Positions 49,206 to 58,704 of a DNA stretch of 64,000 nucleotides are shown here, in pieces. Each line of letters opens with the position of its first letter. Positions within the stretch are counted from its first letter, which is position 1. Source of the stretch: Burkholderiales bacterium (lineage in GTDB: Bacteria; Pseudomonadota; Gammaproteobacteria; Burkholderiales; WYBJ01); assembly GCA_022841915.1 (NCBI GenBank), contig JALHQN010000009.1, forward strand, positions 62,001 to 126,000. Reading direction: 5' to 3'. Below the pieces are notes generated by a model. The model ran no database searches and was not told where the DNA came from. It saw only the letters and a program-made list of their open reading frames with translations. Position numbers and translations under genes: made by a program.

Positions 49206-50705
49206 ATGCCCGCATCCCGTTCGCAAAACCTGCCGCCGAACAGCGCGAGACGACCGCACGTGAACTCGACACCCGACTCCAACCCGCAAGGCCGCCGCCG
49301 GCTTCGCAGGTTTCTTCATCGGCGCGACGATCCATCCCGATTCGGCTTCTCCGTCGACTGGGCAGCACTCAAGGACACCGCGGCGGTCGTGCTTCCCCTG
49401 CTGCTCGTCGTCTTGGTCGCGTTCTGGATTGCCTCGCGCTACATCCGCCCCGCACCGCCCGACACCTTCGTGCTGTCGACTGGCGCGCCGGGCGGCGCCT
49501 ATCACCTCTTCGCCGAGCGGTACCGTGACATTCTCGCCCGCGACGGGATCACCGTCGAGTTGCGTCCGTCGGCGGGCTCGCTCGAAAACCTCGAGCGTCT
49601 GCGCGATTCCTCATCCGGGGTGGACGCGGCCCTGGTGCAAGGCGGCGTTTCGGAGCCTCAGAAAGACCTCGGCCTGCTCTCTTTGGGCAGCATCTACTAT
49701 GAACCGCTGTGGATTTTCTATCGCGCACCCGCCGAAATTTCCTTGCTCAACGCGTTCAAGGGCAAGCGGCTCGCCATCGGCGCCGAAGGCAGCGGCACGC
49801 GTGCGCTGGCGCTCCAACTGCTGCACGCCGTGGGAGTGAAGGATCCCTCAGCCTTGCAGCCTCTGGGCGGCAACGCGGCGGCCGACGCATTGATCGCGGG
49901 CAAGGTCGACGCGGTGTTCATCGTGGGCTCACCCGATGCGCCCGTCGTGCAGCGGTTGGTGAAGAGCGAAGGCGTGCGCCTGTTGAACCTCGAGAACGCG
50001 CAGGCATTCAGCCGACGGTTTCCCTTCCTCACCGCACTGACGCTGCCACGCGGGGTCATCGACCTGGCGGAACAATTGCCAGCGCGCGACGTGACCCTGC
50101 TCGCAGCAACGGCGAACATCGTCGTGAAAGAAGACTTTCATCCCGCCCTCGCCTTTCTTCTGCTGCATGCCGCCACCGAGATCCACGCCGGCTCGGGCCT
50201 GCTGCAACGGCACAAGGAGTTCCCCTCGGCACGGGAAACGGAGTTTCGATTGAGCGATCAGGCCGAGCGCTACTTCAACAGCGGTCCGCCGCTGCTGCGC
50301 CGCTATCTGCCCTTTTGGCTCGCAAACCTGATCGAACGCATGGTCGTCCTCCTCGTGCCTTTGTTCGCGGTGCTCGTACCCGCGTTCAAGATCCTGCCGG
50401 CTTTGCTCGAGTGGCGGGTCAAGTCCCGGGTTTTCCGCTGGTATGGCGAGATCAAGTTTCTCGAAGAAGAACTGGCGCGGGGCTCGCATCCGGACCAGGC
50501 CGAGATCATGCTGCAGCGACTCGACGAAATCGAACGTGGCGTCACCAACACCTCGGTGCCTACCTCGTATGCCGACTACGCTTACAACCTGCGTACGCAC
50601 GTTGACGTGGTGCGCAATCGGATCCTGCGCATGGCGCGCGCCCTGCCCGCCGATTCCGATCCGCCGACTGCGGCGACGGAAGACACCCTCAAACCGGCGC
50701 CTTGA
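49206..50705 (+). CDS. TAXI-family TRAP substrate-binding protein, membrane-anchored
   Basis: 499 residues from ATG 49206 (GTG 49260 is possible). A membrane segment at about 57-77 (AVVLPLLLVVLVAFWIAS) replaces a cleavable signal; then the TAXI binding domain: LSTGAPGGAYHLFAERY, SAGSLENLERLRDSSSGVDAALVQGG, FKGKRLAIGAEGSGTRALALQLL, DAVFIVGSPDAP. Near residue 380 comes a second membrane segment (MVVLLVPLFAVLVPAFKILPAL), then a ~100-residue cytosolic helical tail. No TRAP membrane subunits are adjacent, so it may sense rather than transport. Overlaps the helicase gene end by 17 bp. Confidence 0.85.
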   Translation: MPASRSQNLPPNSARRPHVNSTPDSNPQGRRRLRRFLHRRDDPSRFGFSVDWAALKDTAAVVLPLLLVVLVAFWIASRYIRPAPPDTFVLSTGAPGGAYHLFAERYRDILARDGITVELRPSAGSLENLERLRDSSSGVDAALVQGGVSEPQKDLGLLSLGSIYYEPLWIFYRAPAEISLLNAFKGKRLAIGAEGSGTRALALQLLHAVGVKDPSALQPLGGNAAADALIAGKVDAVFIVGSPDAPVVQRLVKSEGVRLLNLENAQAFSRRFPFLTALTLPRGVIDLAEQLPARDVTLLAATANIVVKEDFHPALAFLLLHAATEIHAGSGLLQRHKEFPSARETEFRLSDQAERYFNSGPPLLRRYLPFWLANLIERMVVLLVPLFAVLVPAFKILPALLEWRVKSRVFRWYGEIKFLEEELARGSHPDQAEIMLQRLDEIERGVTNTSVPTSYADYAYNLRTHVDVVRNRILRMARALPADSDPPTAATEDTLKPAP

Positions 50706-52620
50706 AGAAAGCTTCCGCTTCGGCCCGCTCGCGGGTCTTGCGCATCGCAGGCAGACTCGCAAGGATGCGGCGCCCGTAGCCGCGGCTCACCAAGCGAGGG
50801 TCGCACAACACCATGACACCGCGATCGGTTTCGTCGCGGATCAAGCGGCCCACGCCTTGTTTGAGCGTGATGGCCGCTTCGGGCAACTGATAGTCCAGGA
50901 AGCCGCTGCCCCCACCGCGCTCCAACGCCTCGATGCGCGCCGCCAGCACGGGATCATCCGGTGGAGAGAACGGAATGCGATCGATCACCACCAGCGACAA
51001 CGCATCGCCGCGCACGTCCACGCCTTCCCAGAAGGAATGGCTTCCCACCAACACGGCATTGCCCAGGCTGCGAAAACGCTCGAGCAGTTCGCTGCGCGAG
51101 CCTTGGCCTTGCGCGAGCAGCGGAAAATTCAGGCCCTGCGCTGCAAAGGCCTCTTCCAGCAGACGATGAGCCTCGCGCATCGCGCGCAGCGAAGTGAACA
51201 GGCAGAAGGTGCGCCCGCCCGCAGCACGGATCAGGGGCAGCGCGGTGCTCACGACGGCAGGTGTGTAGCCGGGCGTATTCGGATCGGGCATGTCACGCGG
51301 CAGATAGAGCAGCGCCTGGCGCTCGAAGTCGAACGGGCTCTGCCAGCGAGCGGTCGCTGCATCCTCCAACCCCATGCGGCTGCAGAAGTGGGAGAAATCG
51401 TTGCCCACCGAGAGCGTGGCCGAGGTGAAGATCCACGCGCGCTGACCGGCATCGAGCTGCTTGCGGAAGATAGACGCCACCGACAAAGGGGTCGAGTTCA
51501 AGGCCGCCGACTGACTGAAGACTTCGACCCAGCGCACGCGGTCCTTCTCGTCGCCGTCGCGCCAACGCTGCAGCCTCTCGGCCAGCGCGTACGCCCGCTC
51601 GCGACAGTTGTCGAGGTCCGCATGACGCTCCGCTTGCATGTGCAGGCGCTCGATCAGGACACCGATCGCCTTACCCACCCCATCGACTGCTTGCATGAAC
51701 GCGGCATTCGAAGCCATGGCCTTGACGGGAACGCGTCCGGGGGAGTCGCCGCACTCCATGCGCAGATCTCGCGCGGCCTTCTCGAGCGCCTGTGCGGCCT
51801 CGGGCAAAGGTGCGAAGTCGCGCGCATACGCGATGCTGGCCACGCGGCTGTCGCGCGCCAGCTCGATCAATTGCGCGGTCGATACGCTCTCGCCGAAGAA
51901 CAGGCTGGCCGTCTCAGGCAGCTGATGCGCCTCGTCCAGAATGACGGCATTGCTCGCCGGCAGCAGCTCGCCCGCCCCCTCGTCGCGCAGAACCACGTCG
52001 GCGAAGAAAAGGTGATGATTGACCACCACGACATCGGCCTCCATGGCGCGCCTGCGCGCTTCCATGACGAAGCAATCCTTGTAGCGCGGGCAATCGGAGC
52101 CCAGGCAGTTCTCTCGCGTGGAGGTCACCTGCCCCCAGATCGAGGCGTCCTCGGGCACTTCATCGAGTTCGCTCTTGTCGCCGGTGCGGGTGCGCAACGC
52201 GAACGCCGCGATCGCATGCAACTGCCTTGCTCCGTCACGCGTGGTGAACCGCCCTTCGGTGCGCGTTCGGTCCAGATGATAGTGGCAAACGTAGTTGGCC
52301 CGCCCCTTGAGCAAGGCAACGCTCACAGGAACGCCGAGCGCCGAACGCACGGTGGGGATGTCGCGATCGAACAGCTGATCCTGCAGCGTCTTGGTGCCGG
52401 TCGAGACGATGACCTTCGCGCCCGACATCAGCGCCGGCACGAGGTAAGCGAAGGTCTTGCCGGTACCCGTGCCGGCTTCGGCAACGAGCAAGCCATAGGT
52501 GCGCATGGCCTCGTCCACCGCCTTCGCCATGGCCACCTGCCCGTCGCGGGGCCGATAACTGTCGATGGCTTGCGCTAGCGGCCCTTCGCAGGAGAATGCG
52601 TGTTCGATAGGATCGGTCAT
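50689..52620 (-). CDS. XPD/DinG-family ATP-dependent DNA helicase (YoaA-like)
   Basis: 643 residues, closer in length to YoaA than DinG. Walker A AGTGTGKTFAYLVPAL, iron-sulfur cysteines (YVCHYH and ENCLGSDCPRYKDCF), DEAH box ILDEAHQLPE, and C-terminal motifs FTSATLSVG, GSHSFWEGVDVRGDALSLVVIDRIPF and QGVGRLIRDETDRG. Unwinds DNA 5'-3' in repair of blocked forks and R-loops. Confidence 0.93.
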   Translation of the reverse strand: MTDPIEHAFSCEGPLAQAIDSYRPRDGQVAMAKAVDEAMRTYGLLVAEAGTGTGKTFAYLVPALMSGAKVIVSTGTKTLQDQLFDRDIPTVRSALGVPVSVALLKGRANYVCHYHLDRTRTEGRFTTRDGARQLHAIAAFALRTRTGDKSELDEVPEDASIWGQVTSTRENCLGSDCPRYKDCFVMEARRRAMEADVVVVNHHLFFADVVLRDEGAGELLPASNAVILDEAHQLPETASLFFGESVSTAQLIELARDSRVASIAYARDFAPLPEAAQALEKAARDLRMECGDSPGRVPVKAMASNAAFMQAVDGVGKAIGVLIERLHMQAERHADLDNCRERAYALAERLQRWRDGDEKDRVRWVEVFSQSAALNSTPLSVASIFRKQLDAGQRAWIFTSATLSVGNDFSHFCSRMGLEDAATARWQSPFDFERQALLYLPRDMPDPNTPGYTPAVVSTALPLIRAAGGRTFCLFTSLRAMREAHRLLEEAFAAQGLNFPLLAQGQGSRSELLERFRSLGNAVLVGSHSFWEGVDVRGDALSLVVIDRIPFSPPDDPVLAARIEALERGGGSGFLDYQLPEAAITLKQGVGRLIRDETDRGVMVLCDPRLVSRGYGRRILASLPAMRKTRERAEAEAFFKAPV

Positions 52621-52722
52621 CGTCTGGAGTTTACCGCGTACGATCTATTGCAACGCTGGCCGGTTGTGATACACCTTCCGGCCTAGTGACGTACGACTCG
52701 ACTCGTTGGAACATTGCCCCCC

Positions 52723-54294
52723 ATGAACTCCCCCATACCCGTCTCGATCCGACGTCGCCGCCTGCTCGCAGCCGCCTGGTCGCTCGCCACAGCGGCTATC
52801 TTCGCTCCGCCTGCAGCAAGAGGGACGCTCGCACGCCCGTTTTCGAGCTATCCCTTCACCTTGGGCGTCGCCTCGGGATGTCCCCGGCCCGACGGGGTGG
52901 TGCTGTGGACTCGCCTGGCTCCGGCGCCGCTGCACGCCGGCGGTATGGCCCCGACCGATGTCCGCGTCCGCTGGGAGATCGCTCACGACGAAGGCTTTCG
53001 TCGAATCGCGCGGCGCGGCGAAGCACGGGCCGAAAGCGAGTTCGGTCATAGCGTTCACGTCGAGCTGCGCGGCCTGGAGCCCGATCGCACCTACTGGTAC
53101 CGCTTCATGGCGGCAGATGCGGTCAGTGCCACTGGCCGCACGCGCACGGCACCTGCCCTCGATGCTCGCATCGAGCGTCTCAGGTTCGCCTACGCCTCGT
53201 GCCAACAGTACGAGCAAGGCCACTACGGCGCCTACCGCCACATGGCTGCCGAGGATGTCGATCTCGTGGTGTTCCTCGGCGACTACATCTATGAATCCAG
53301 CTGGGGCCGCAACCATGTGCGTAAGCACTCCGGGCCTGAACCTACCACACTGATCGGGTACCGTAATCGGCATGCGCAATACAAGACGGATGCCGATCTG
53401 CAGCGCATGCACGCGCTGGTGCCTTGGCTCTTCACCTGGGACGATCACGAGGTCGCAAACGACTACGCAGATCGGCAAGGCCAGTACCTGGAACCGGATT
53501 TCGTCGAACGTCGGGCAGCTGCCTATCGCGCCTACTACGAGCATATGCCGCTGGAGCGCGCCATGCTTCCACGCGGGCCGGACATGCGCATCTACGAGCG
53601 TTTCACGTTCGGACGCCTGGCCCAGTTTCACGTACTCGACGACCGCCAGTATCGCCATGTGCAAGTCTGCCCGTCGCCGAACCGCGGCGGCGGCTCGAAC
53701 GTGGTCGAAGACGCGCTCTGCCCGGAGCGGCTCGATCCAGGCAGGTCCATCCTGGGTTTCGAGCAGGAGAAGTGGCTGCATGCCGAACTCGACCGCTCCC
53801 AGGCTCGCTGGAACATCCTCGCGCAGCAAAGTCTCATGGCGCAGCTCGACAGAGCGCCCGGCCCCAAGGTTACGCACTGGACCGATTCCTGGGACGGCTA
53901 TCCTCAGGCGCGCAAGCGACTGCTCGATTACATCGGCCAGCGCAAGCCGTCGAATCCGCTCGTCATCGGAGGCGACGTGCATAGCCACTGGGTCTGCGAC
54001 CTGAAGGAAGATTTCAACCGTCCCGAGTCGGCCACGGTGGCGACCGAATTCTGCGGCACATCGATCACTTCGCAGTCATGGCCTCAGGCCCGCAGCCTGG
54101 CTCTGCTGCCCGACAATCCCCATGTCAAGTTCACCAGCACCGAGCGGCGCGGTTACGTGCTGATGGAACTGTCCGCCGACGCATGCAAGGTCGCGCTGCG
54201 AGGGATCGACGACGAGAAGCAACGTGACACGGGCATCGTCACGCAAGCACGCTTCATCGTGGAGAACGGCCGCCCAGGCGCTCAGGCCGTTTGA
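52723..54294 (+). CDS. Alkaline phosphatase D family protein (PhoD)
   Basis: 523 residues from ATG 52723. Twin-arginine signal (SIRRRRLLAAAWSLATAAIF) shows export by Tat. PhoD_N domain (PFTLGVASGCPRPDGVVLWTRL) then the metallophosphatase: FAYASCQQYEQGHYGAYRHMA, VVFLGDYIYES, FTWDDHEVANDY, and IGGDVHSHWVCDL. Hydrolyses phosphomono- and diesters in the periplasm using Fe/Ca. No Pho box was recognised upstream. Confidence 0.92.
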   Translation: MNSPIPVSIRRRRLLAAAWSLATAAIFAPPAARGTLARPFSSYPFTLGVASGCPRPDGVVLWTRLAPAPLHAGGMAPTDVRVRWEIAHDEGFRRIARRGEARAESEFGHSVHVELRGLEPDRTYWYRFMAADAVSATGRTRTAPALDARIERLRFAYASCQQYEQGHYGAYRHMAAEDVDLVVFLGDYIYESSWGRNHVRKHSGPEPTTLIGYRNRHAQYKTDADLQRMHALVPWLFTWDDHEVANDYADRQGQYLEPDFVERRAAAYRAYYEHMPLERAMLPRGPDMRIYERFTFGRLAQFHVLDDRQYRHVQVCPSPNRGGGSNVVEDALCPERLDPGRSILGFEQEKWLHAELDRSQARWNILAQQSLMAQLDRAPGPKVTHWTDSWDGYPQARKRLLDYIGQRKPSNPLVIGGDVHSHWVCDLKEDFNRPESATVATEFCGTSITSQSWPQARSLALLPDNPHVKFTSTERRGYVLMELSADACKVALRGIDDEKQRDTGIVTQARFIVENGRPGAQAV

Positions 54295-54309
54295 TCCGGG
54301 CCGATCGCT

Positions 54310-55635
54310 CTATTTGGCAAACGCAGCATCGACCGCCTGGCCGAGTTTGTCTGCGAGTTCGTCCAACTGGGCCTCGGTGACGATGTACGGCGGCGCGATA
54401 AGCACATGGTCGCCATGAACGCCGTCGACTGTCCCGCCCATGGGGTAACACATCAATCCGACCTTCAGTGCTTCGGACTTCACTCGCGCATTGACCTTCA
54501 TCTCGGGCGCAAACGTCTGCTTGGTCGCGCGGTCGGCGACGAATTCGACCCCCCAGAAGAAACCGCGGCCGCGGATATCGCCCACGTTGGGATGGTCGCC
54601 CAGTCGCTGCCGCAAACGCGCCTCGAGCCCGACGCCCAAGGCATGCACGCGCTGCACGAGTCCGCGCTCGACGAACGCCTTTTGCACCGCCAGGGCTGCG
54701 GCACACGCTACCGCGTGCCCGATGTAGGTATGACCGTGTTGAAAGAAGCCCGAACCCGATTGCACGGCATCGTGTATGCGGCCTTGTACAAGAGTGGCGC
54801 CGATCGGCTGGTAGCCCGCGCCCAAGCCCTTGGCGATGCATACCATGTCGGGCACGATGCCTTCTTGCTCACATGCATAGAGCGATCCGGTGCGCCCCAT
54901 CCCGCACATCACTTCGTCGAGAATGAGCAGGATGCCGTGGCGATCGCACACCTCGCGCACCAGCCGGAAATAATCCGGAACCGCGGGCACGGCGCCGAGC
55001 GTCGCTCCCACGACAGTCTCGGCGACGAACGCAATGACCTTCTCCGGCCCGAGCCGCTGGATCTCGTTTTCGAGTTCCTGCACCAGCCGCCGACCGTACC
55101 CTTCGAGCGTCTCTGCGGGTTGGCGCTCCCGATACTCGTAGCATGCAGCGACATGATGGACACCCACGAGCAGAGGCTTGAACTGCTCCCGTCGCCACAT
55201 GTTGCCCCCGACGGCGAGCGCGCCCAGCGTATTGCCATGGTAGCTCTGGCGCCGCCCGATGACGTACTGGCGTTCGGTCTGACCCAACTCGACGAAATAC
55301 TGCCGTGCGAGCTTGAGCGCAGCCTCGACGGCCTCCGAACCGCCGGAGACGAAATAGACTCGGTCCATGCCCGTCGGCGCGCGCGAGATGAGTTCATCGG
55401 CCAGCGCTTCCATCGGCTCGGTGGAGAAGAACGACGTGTGGGCGTAGGGCAAGGTGTCGAGCTGACGCTTGATGGCCTCGATGACGCCCTGATCGTTGTG
55501 CCCGAGGCAGGAGACCGCAGCCCCGCTCGATCCATCGAGATAGCGCTTGCCGGTGGCATCGATCAGGTAGGCGCCCTCGCCGCCGACGGCGAGCGGATAC
55601 GCGGCGCGGGAATTGCGATGGAAGACGTGATTCAC
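54310..55635 (-). CDS. Class III PLP-dependent aminotransferase
   Basis: 441 residues. FVSGGSEAVEAALKLARQYF, YHGNTLGAL, LILDEVMCGMGRTGSLYA (PLP-ring Asp), and the Schiff-base lysine in VCIAKGLGAGYQPIGA. This subgroup is annotated as general aspartate aminotransferase-family or omega-amino-acid transaminase; the substrate is not readable from sequence. Convergent with phoD. Confidence 0.9.
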   Translation of the reverse strand: MNHVFHRNSRAAYPLAVGGEGAYLIDATGKRYLDGSSGAAVSCLGHNDQGVIEAIKRQLDTLPYAHTSFFSTEPMEALADELISRAPTGMDRVYFVSGGSEAVEAALKLARQYFVELGQTERQYVIGRRQSYHGNTLGALAVGGNMWRREQFKPLLVGVHHVAACYEYRERQPAETLEGYGRRLVQELENEIQRLGPEKVIAFVAETVVGATLGAVPAVPDYFRLVREVCDRHGILLILDEVMCGMGRTGSLYACEQEGIVPDMVCIAKGLGAGYQPIGATLVQGRIHDAVQSGSGFFQHGHTYIGHAVACAAALAVQKAFVERGLVQRVHALGVGLEARLRQRLGDHPNVGDIRGRGFFWGVEFVADRATKQTFAPEMKVNARVKSEALKVGLMCYPMGGTVDGVHGDHVLIAPPYIVTEAQLDELADKLGQAVDAAFAK

Positions 55636-55734
55636 GGCGGGCCTCGGAAAGTCATTGCAGTGGCAAGTGAGACGCTAGCCTAACCGAATCGGAGGATGCG
55701 ACAAAGTGTCCAGACCGGAACGCGCACGTTCTGC

Positions 55735-56541
55735 TCAGTCGAGCACCTCGACCTTGACCAGAATGCGGCGAGCGTCGTCTCCAACCGAAGGCGTGCCGTA
55801 GGAGAATGCGCCCGAGGCGCTCGTGTCTGCCACCGCTACCGCACCGAGTTCGATCCACTCGCCCAGACGACCCGAGACGGTGGTCGCAAGGCGTTGAATC
55901 CGGCTGCTGGCGCCGTCCTGCGGCCCCGGCGCATCGCGCTGGGGCGTCATTTCGAGAGTCACCGTGTTACCGACCAGGCGCGGCCTCACCATGAACCCCG
56001 TCGACACCTCGCGATAGTCGACGGTTTCCTCGAAGTCATCCCGCACTCTGCCCCCAATGAGCCGACGAACGGTGCGCCGCGAAGTCACCGGGACGAATCG
56101 GCCGACATGGATCGTCGCCTCGCTGCCTTCGTCCACTTGAATTCGCTGTGCATGCCGATCCATAGCGCGCGTTCCATAAACTCGCTGCCCAGGCGCGGCG
56201 GCGTCGCGTAGCGGCGCGAGATCATCGCTGCTCCGATTCACAGGCACATCATGACGCACCGTGATCGACAGTCTGCGCAAAGCGCGATCGAGCGTGCCGA
56301 GCACCTTCTTGATTTCTGCAAGATTCGAGCGCGACGTCCGAATGACGAGATCACCCTGGAATCCGCTGACTGTCCCTGGCTGGGCGACGAGAGGCTGGAT
56401 CAGCGGCAACAACTGCTCCGCCGTTCGATGGCGCAAGGGCACCACCTCGGTCACCAACTCGGCCGCCATCGTCGATCCGGCCGTCATGAGCCCGATCCAG
56501 CCGAAAAGAATCCACAACCGCAGCGGCTTCCTGAGCTTCAT
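55735..56541 (-). CDS. Stand-alone secretin-N (NolW)-like periplasmic protein
   Basis: 268 residues from ATG 56541. Signal peptide (LRLWILFGWIGLMTAGSTMAAE) followed by VVPLRHRTAEQLLPLIQPLV ... LVIRTSRSNLAEIKKVLGTLD, the N-domain of secretins. The C-terminal half (IQVDEGSEATIHVG, GFMVRPRLVGNTVTLEM, GEWIELGAVA) resembles the beta-rich start of the secretin core but stops short of the membrane barrel. No type II/IV pilus or secretion genes are nearby. Divergent from the NlpC gene. Confidence 0.75.
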   Translation of the reverse strand: MKLRKPLRLWILFGWIGLMTAGSTMAAELVTEVVPLRHRTAEQLLPLIQPLVAQPGTVSGFQGDLVIRTSRSNLAEIKKVLGTLDRALRRLSITVRHDVPVNRSSDDLAPLRDAAAPGQRVYGTRAMDRHAQRIQVDEGSEATIHVGRFVPVTSRRTVRRLIGGRVRDDFEETVDYREVSTGFMVRPRLVGNTVTLEMTPQRDAPGPQDGASSRIQRLATTVSGRLGEWIELGAVAVADTSASGAFSYGTPSVGDDARRILVKVEVLD

Positions 56542-56685
56542 CGCATCTGCGCCAAAAGAGGAAAACTCGACGTCCTGACAACAGCTTAGCCGAAGTATCG
56601 GCAGCTTCCGCAAAAGTATGCGGCCCGATTACCTCAGTTTTTCAGGTTTACAGCCGCAAAAAGCATCGCTTAACATAGGGACGCC

Positions 56686-57192
56686 ATGAAAAAAATCATA
56701 ATGCTGGCTGCACTGCTTGGGGGTCTTGTGCTGCTGGGTCCGGCCAGGGCGAACGACATGCCCGCAGCTGCAGCCGAATCCCAGGCGCCGACCACGACAA
56801 CCGCGCCTTATGTTGAGACGGTGCGTGAAGTCATCTTCTACGCGCTTTCGATGGTCGGCATCAATTACCGCTGGGGCGGCTCATCTCCCCAGACAGGCTT
56901 CGACTGTAGCGGCCTCGTCAGCCACGTATTCCGGCAGATTGCCGGGCTCGTACTCCCCAGAGATTCCTACGCCATGGCGCGCATGGGCAAGCCCGTCACG
57001 CTGGACGACCTCAAGCCGGGCGACCTCGTCTTCTTCAACACAATGCGCCGCCCCTTCTCGCACGTCGGCATTTATCTCGGCGACAGGCGGTTCATACATG
57101 CCCCGACTACAGGCAAGCAGGTTCACGTGGTCGACATGACCCAGCCCTACTGGTCTCAGCGCTACAACGGCGCTCGTCGCATCGAACTCTAA
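56686..57192 (+). CDS. NlpC/P60-family peptidoglycan endopeptidase
   Basis: 168 residues. Signal peptide ending near ARA-NDMP, a Thr/Ala linker, then the C40 domain: YRWGGSSPQTGFDCSGLVSHVF (catalytic Cys), LKPGDLVFFNT, SHVGIYLGDRRFIHAPTTG (catalytic His plus third polar residue His). Cuts stem-peptide bonds in the cell wall. Alone in its transcription unit; divergent from the secretin-N-like gene. Confidence 0.92.
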   Translation: MKKIIMLAALLGGLVLLGPARANDMPAAAAESQAPTTTTAPYVETVREVIFYALSMVGINYRWGGSSPQTGFDCSGLVSHVFRQIAGLVLPRDSYAMARMGKPVTLDDLKPGDLVFFNTMRRPFSHVGIYLGDRRFIHAPTTGKQVHVVDMTQPYWSQRYNGARRIEL

Positions 57193-57354
57193 GCTCCGAC
57201 ACGGTAACGCTTTCGTTGCCGTCGAGATTTGTTGCGCCAAATCAAGATCGCCGGCGGTACGCCCGCTAACATCCCCCTTGTCCCCGGTTTCGCAGGATGC
57301 ATCGTCGCAAGTCGTGCGGCGAACCTGACATGAAACGCAGCTTACATTTGTTAT

Positions 57355-57382
57355 TGCGAATCGTTCTCATTCGTTCTATAGT
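57355..57382 (+). promoter_or_regulatory. fbpA promoter with Fur-box-like site
   Basis: -35 TTGCGA (57355-57360) and -10 TATAGT (57377-57382), 16 bp apart. Between and over them GCGAATCGTTCTCATTCGT (57356-57374) matches the 19-bp Fur consensus at 10 positions and contains the GAAT...ATTC inversion. Iron-dependent repression of the ferric-binding protein gene is expected. Confidence 0.65.
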
Positions 57383-57427
57383 TCGAATCACGGGCGCTCC
57401 GCCCGCTCTCTAGGAGTCTTCGGGAAC

Positions 57428-58468
57428 ATGAAGTCCAACCGCCGCATATCTGCCACCCTCACGGTGGCAACCGCAGCGCTCATGCTGCTCGGGACAGGCA
57501 CTCAAGCGCAGGAGAAGGTCCTGAACCTCTACACCGCTCGTCACTACCAAACCGACGAAGCGCTGTACACCGGTTTCACGAAAAAAACGGGGATCAGAAT
57601 CAATCGTATCGAAGGCGGCGAAGACGCCCTGTTCGAGCGGATCAAGACCGAAGGGGCCAACAGCCCGGCCGACGTATTCATCACCGTCGATATGGGGCGC
57701 ATCTGGCGAGCCGAGCAAGCAGGGATTTTCGAGTCAGTGAAATCCCCTATCCTGGAGTCTCGCATTCCCGCGAGCTTTCGCGACCCGGGCAATCGTTGGT
57801 TCGGCCTCTCGGCCCGAGCCCGTGTGATCGTGTACAACAAGAGCGTGGTCAAGTCGGGTGAAATCCAAAGCTACGAGGATCTCGCCAATCCGCGCTGGAA
57901 GGGAATGATCTGCACGCGCTCCAGCGCGCATCCCTACATGCTATCGCTCACGGCGAGCATGGTGGCGCATCTGGGCGAACAAAAGGCCGAAGCATGGGCA
58001 CAGGGGCTCAAGAACAACCTCGCACGCGATCCCAGGGGCGGCGACACCGACCAGATCAGGGCGGCTGCCAGCGGCGAATGTGCGATCGCGATCACCAACC
58101 AGTACTACTTCGTGCGCCTGCTGCGCTCTTCCAAACCGGACGACAAGAAGGTCACCGATCAACTCGCCTTGGTCTTTCCCAATCAGGACAACCGCGGCAC
58201 GCACATGAACATCTCGGGCGGCGGAGTCTTGCGCCATGCGCCGAACAAAGAAGCGGCGCGAAAATTTCTCGAGTATCTAGCGAGCGACGAGGCTCAGGCC
58301 TACTTCGCCAACGGCAACAATGAGTGGCCTGTCGTGTCCGGCGTGAAGATCGACAATCCGCAACTGACGTCGCTCGGGAAATTCAAGACCGACACGATCA
58401 ACGTTTCTGAACTCGGCAAAAATCAGGCGCTCGCGCAGCGCATATCCGACCGGGTCGGCTACAAGTAG
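57428..58468 (+). CDS. fbpA: Ferric-iron ABC transporter periplasmic binding protein
   Basis: 346 residues. Signal peptide ending TQA-QEKVLNLYTARHY; ferric-binding fold with VFITVDMGRIWRAEQAGIF, SARARVIVYNKS, YEDLANPRWKGMICTRS and the tyrosine pair in ITNQYYFVRLL that holds Fe3+. Delivers iron to FbpB/FbpC. The permease is convergent downstream and the ATPase is beyond it, so the three genes are split into separate units. Confidence 0.93.
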   Translation: MKSNRRISATLTVATAALMLLGTGTQAQEKVLNLYTARHYQTDEALYTGFTKKTGIRINRIEGGEDALFERIKTEGANSPADVFITVDMGRIWRAEQAGIFESVKSPILESRIPASFRDPGNRWFGLSARARVIVYNKSVVKSGEIQSYEDLANPRWKGMICTRSSAHPYMLSLTASMVAHLGEQKAEAWAQGLKNNLARDPRGGDTDQIRAAASGECAIAITNQYYFVRLLRSSKPDDKKVTDQLALVFPNQDNRGTHMNISGGGVLRHAPNKEAARKFLEYLASDEAQAYFANGNNEWPVVSGVKIDNPQLTSLGKFKTDTINVSELGKNQALAQRISDRVGYK

Positions 58469-58508
58469 ACGCTCGACGCCGACGACCCGGCTCATGCCGA
58501 ACGTCGGC

Positions 58509-58546
58509 AGTCGACATCAGCCGGAGGCTCCCGGCTGATGTCGACT
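58509..58546. terminator. Perfect 16-bp hairpin between fbpA and fbpB
   Basis: AGTCGACATCAGCCGG (58509-58524) and its exact complement (58531-58546) around a 6-base loop, 41 bp after the fbpA stop and before the convergent fbpB stop. No T-run follows on either strand, so it may act as an mRNA-stabilising or bidirectional end structure rather than a standard intrinsic terminator. Confidence 0.6.
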
Positions 58547-58704
58547 GAGCCCTGCAGCGCTAGCAGCGCCGAAGGTGCCGGATAGGCACCGCCCCCCTCC
58601 GACCCTGAAACCGTATCCCGCATCGGCACATGGCCTGAGTTCGCGCCGACAGCATGGCTGCGATGCCCTCGCTATGCTTTGCCTCGCCCGTTCGGCGCAG
58701 GATG

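Noticed and set aside
50443-52578. A 711-codon plus-strand frame opposite the helicase gene
   Set aside because: Antisense shadow of an XPD/DinG-type helicase with clear motifs; no domain in the shadow.
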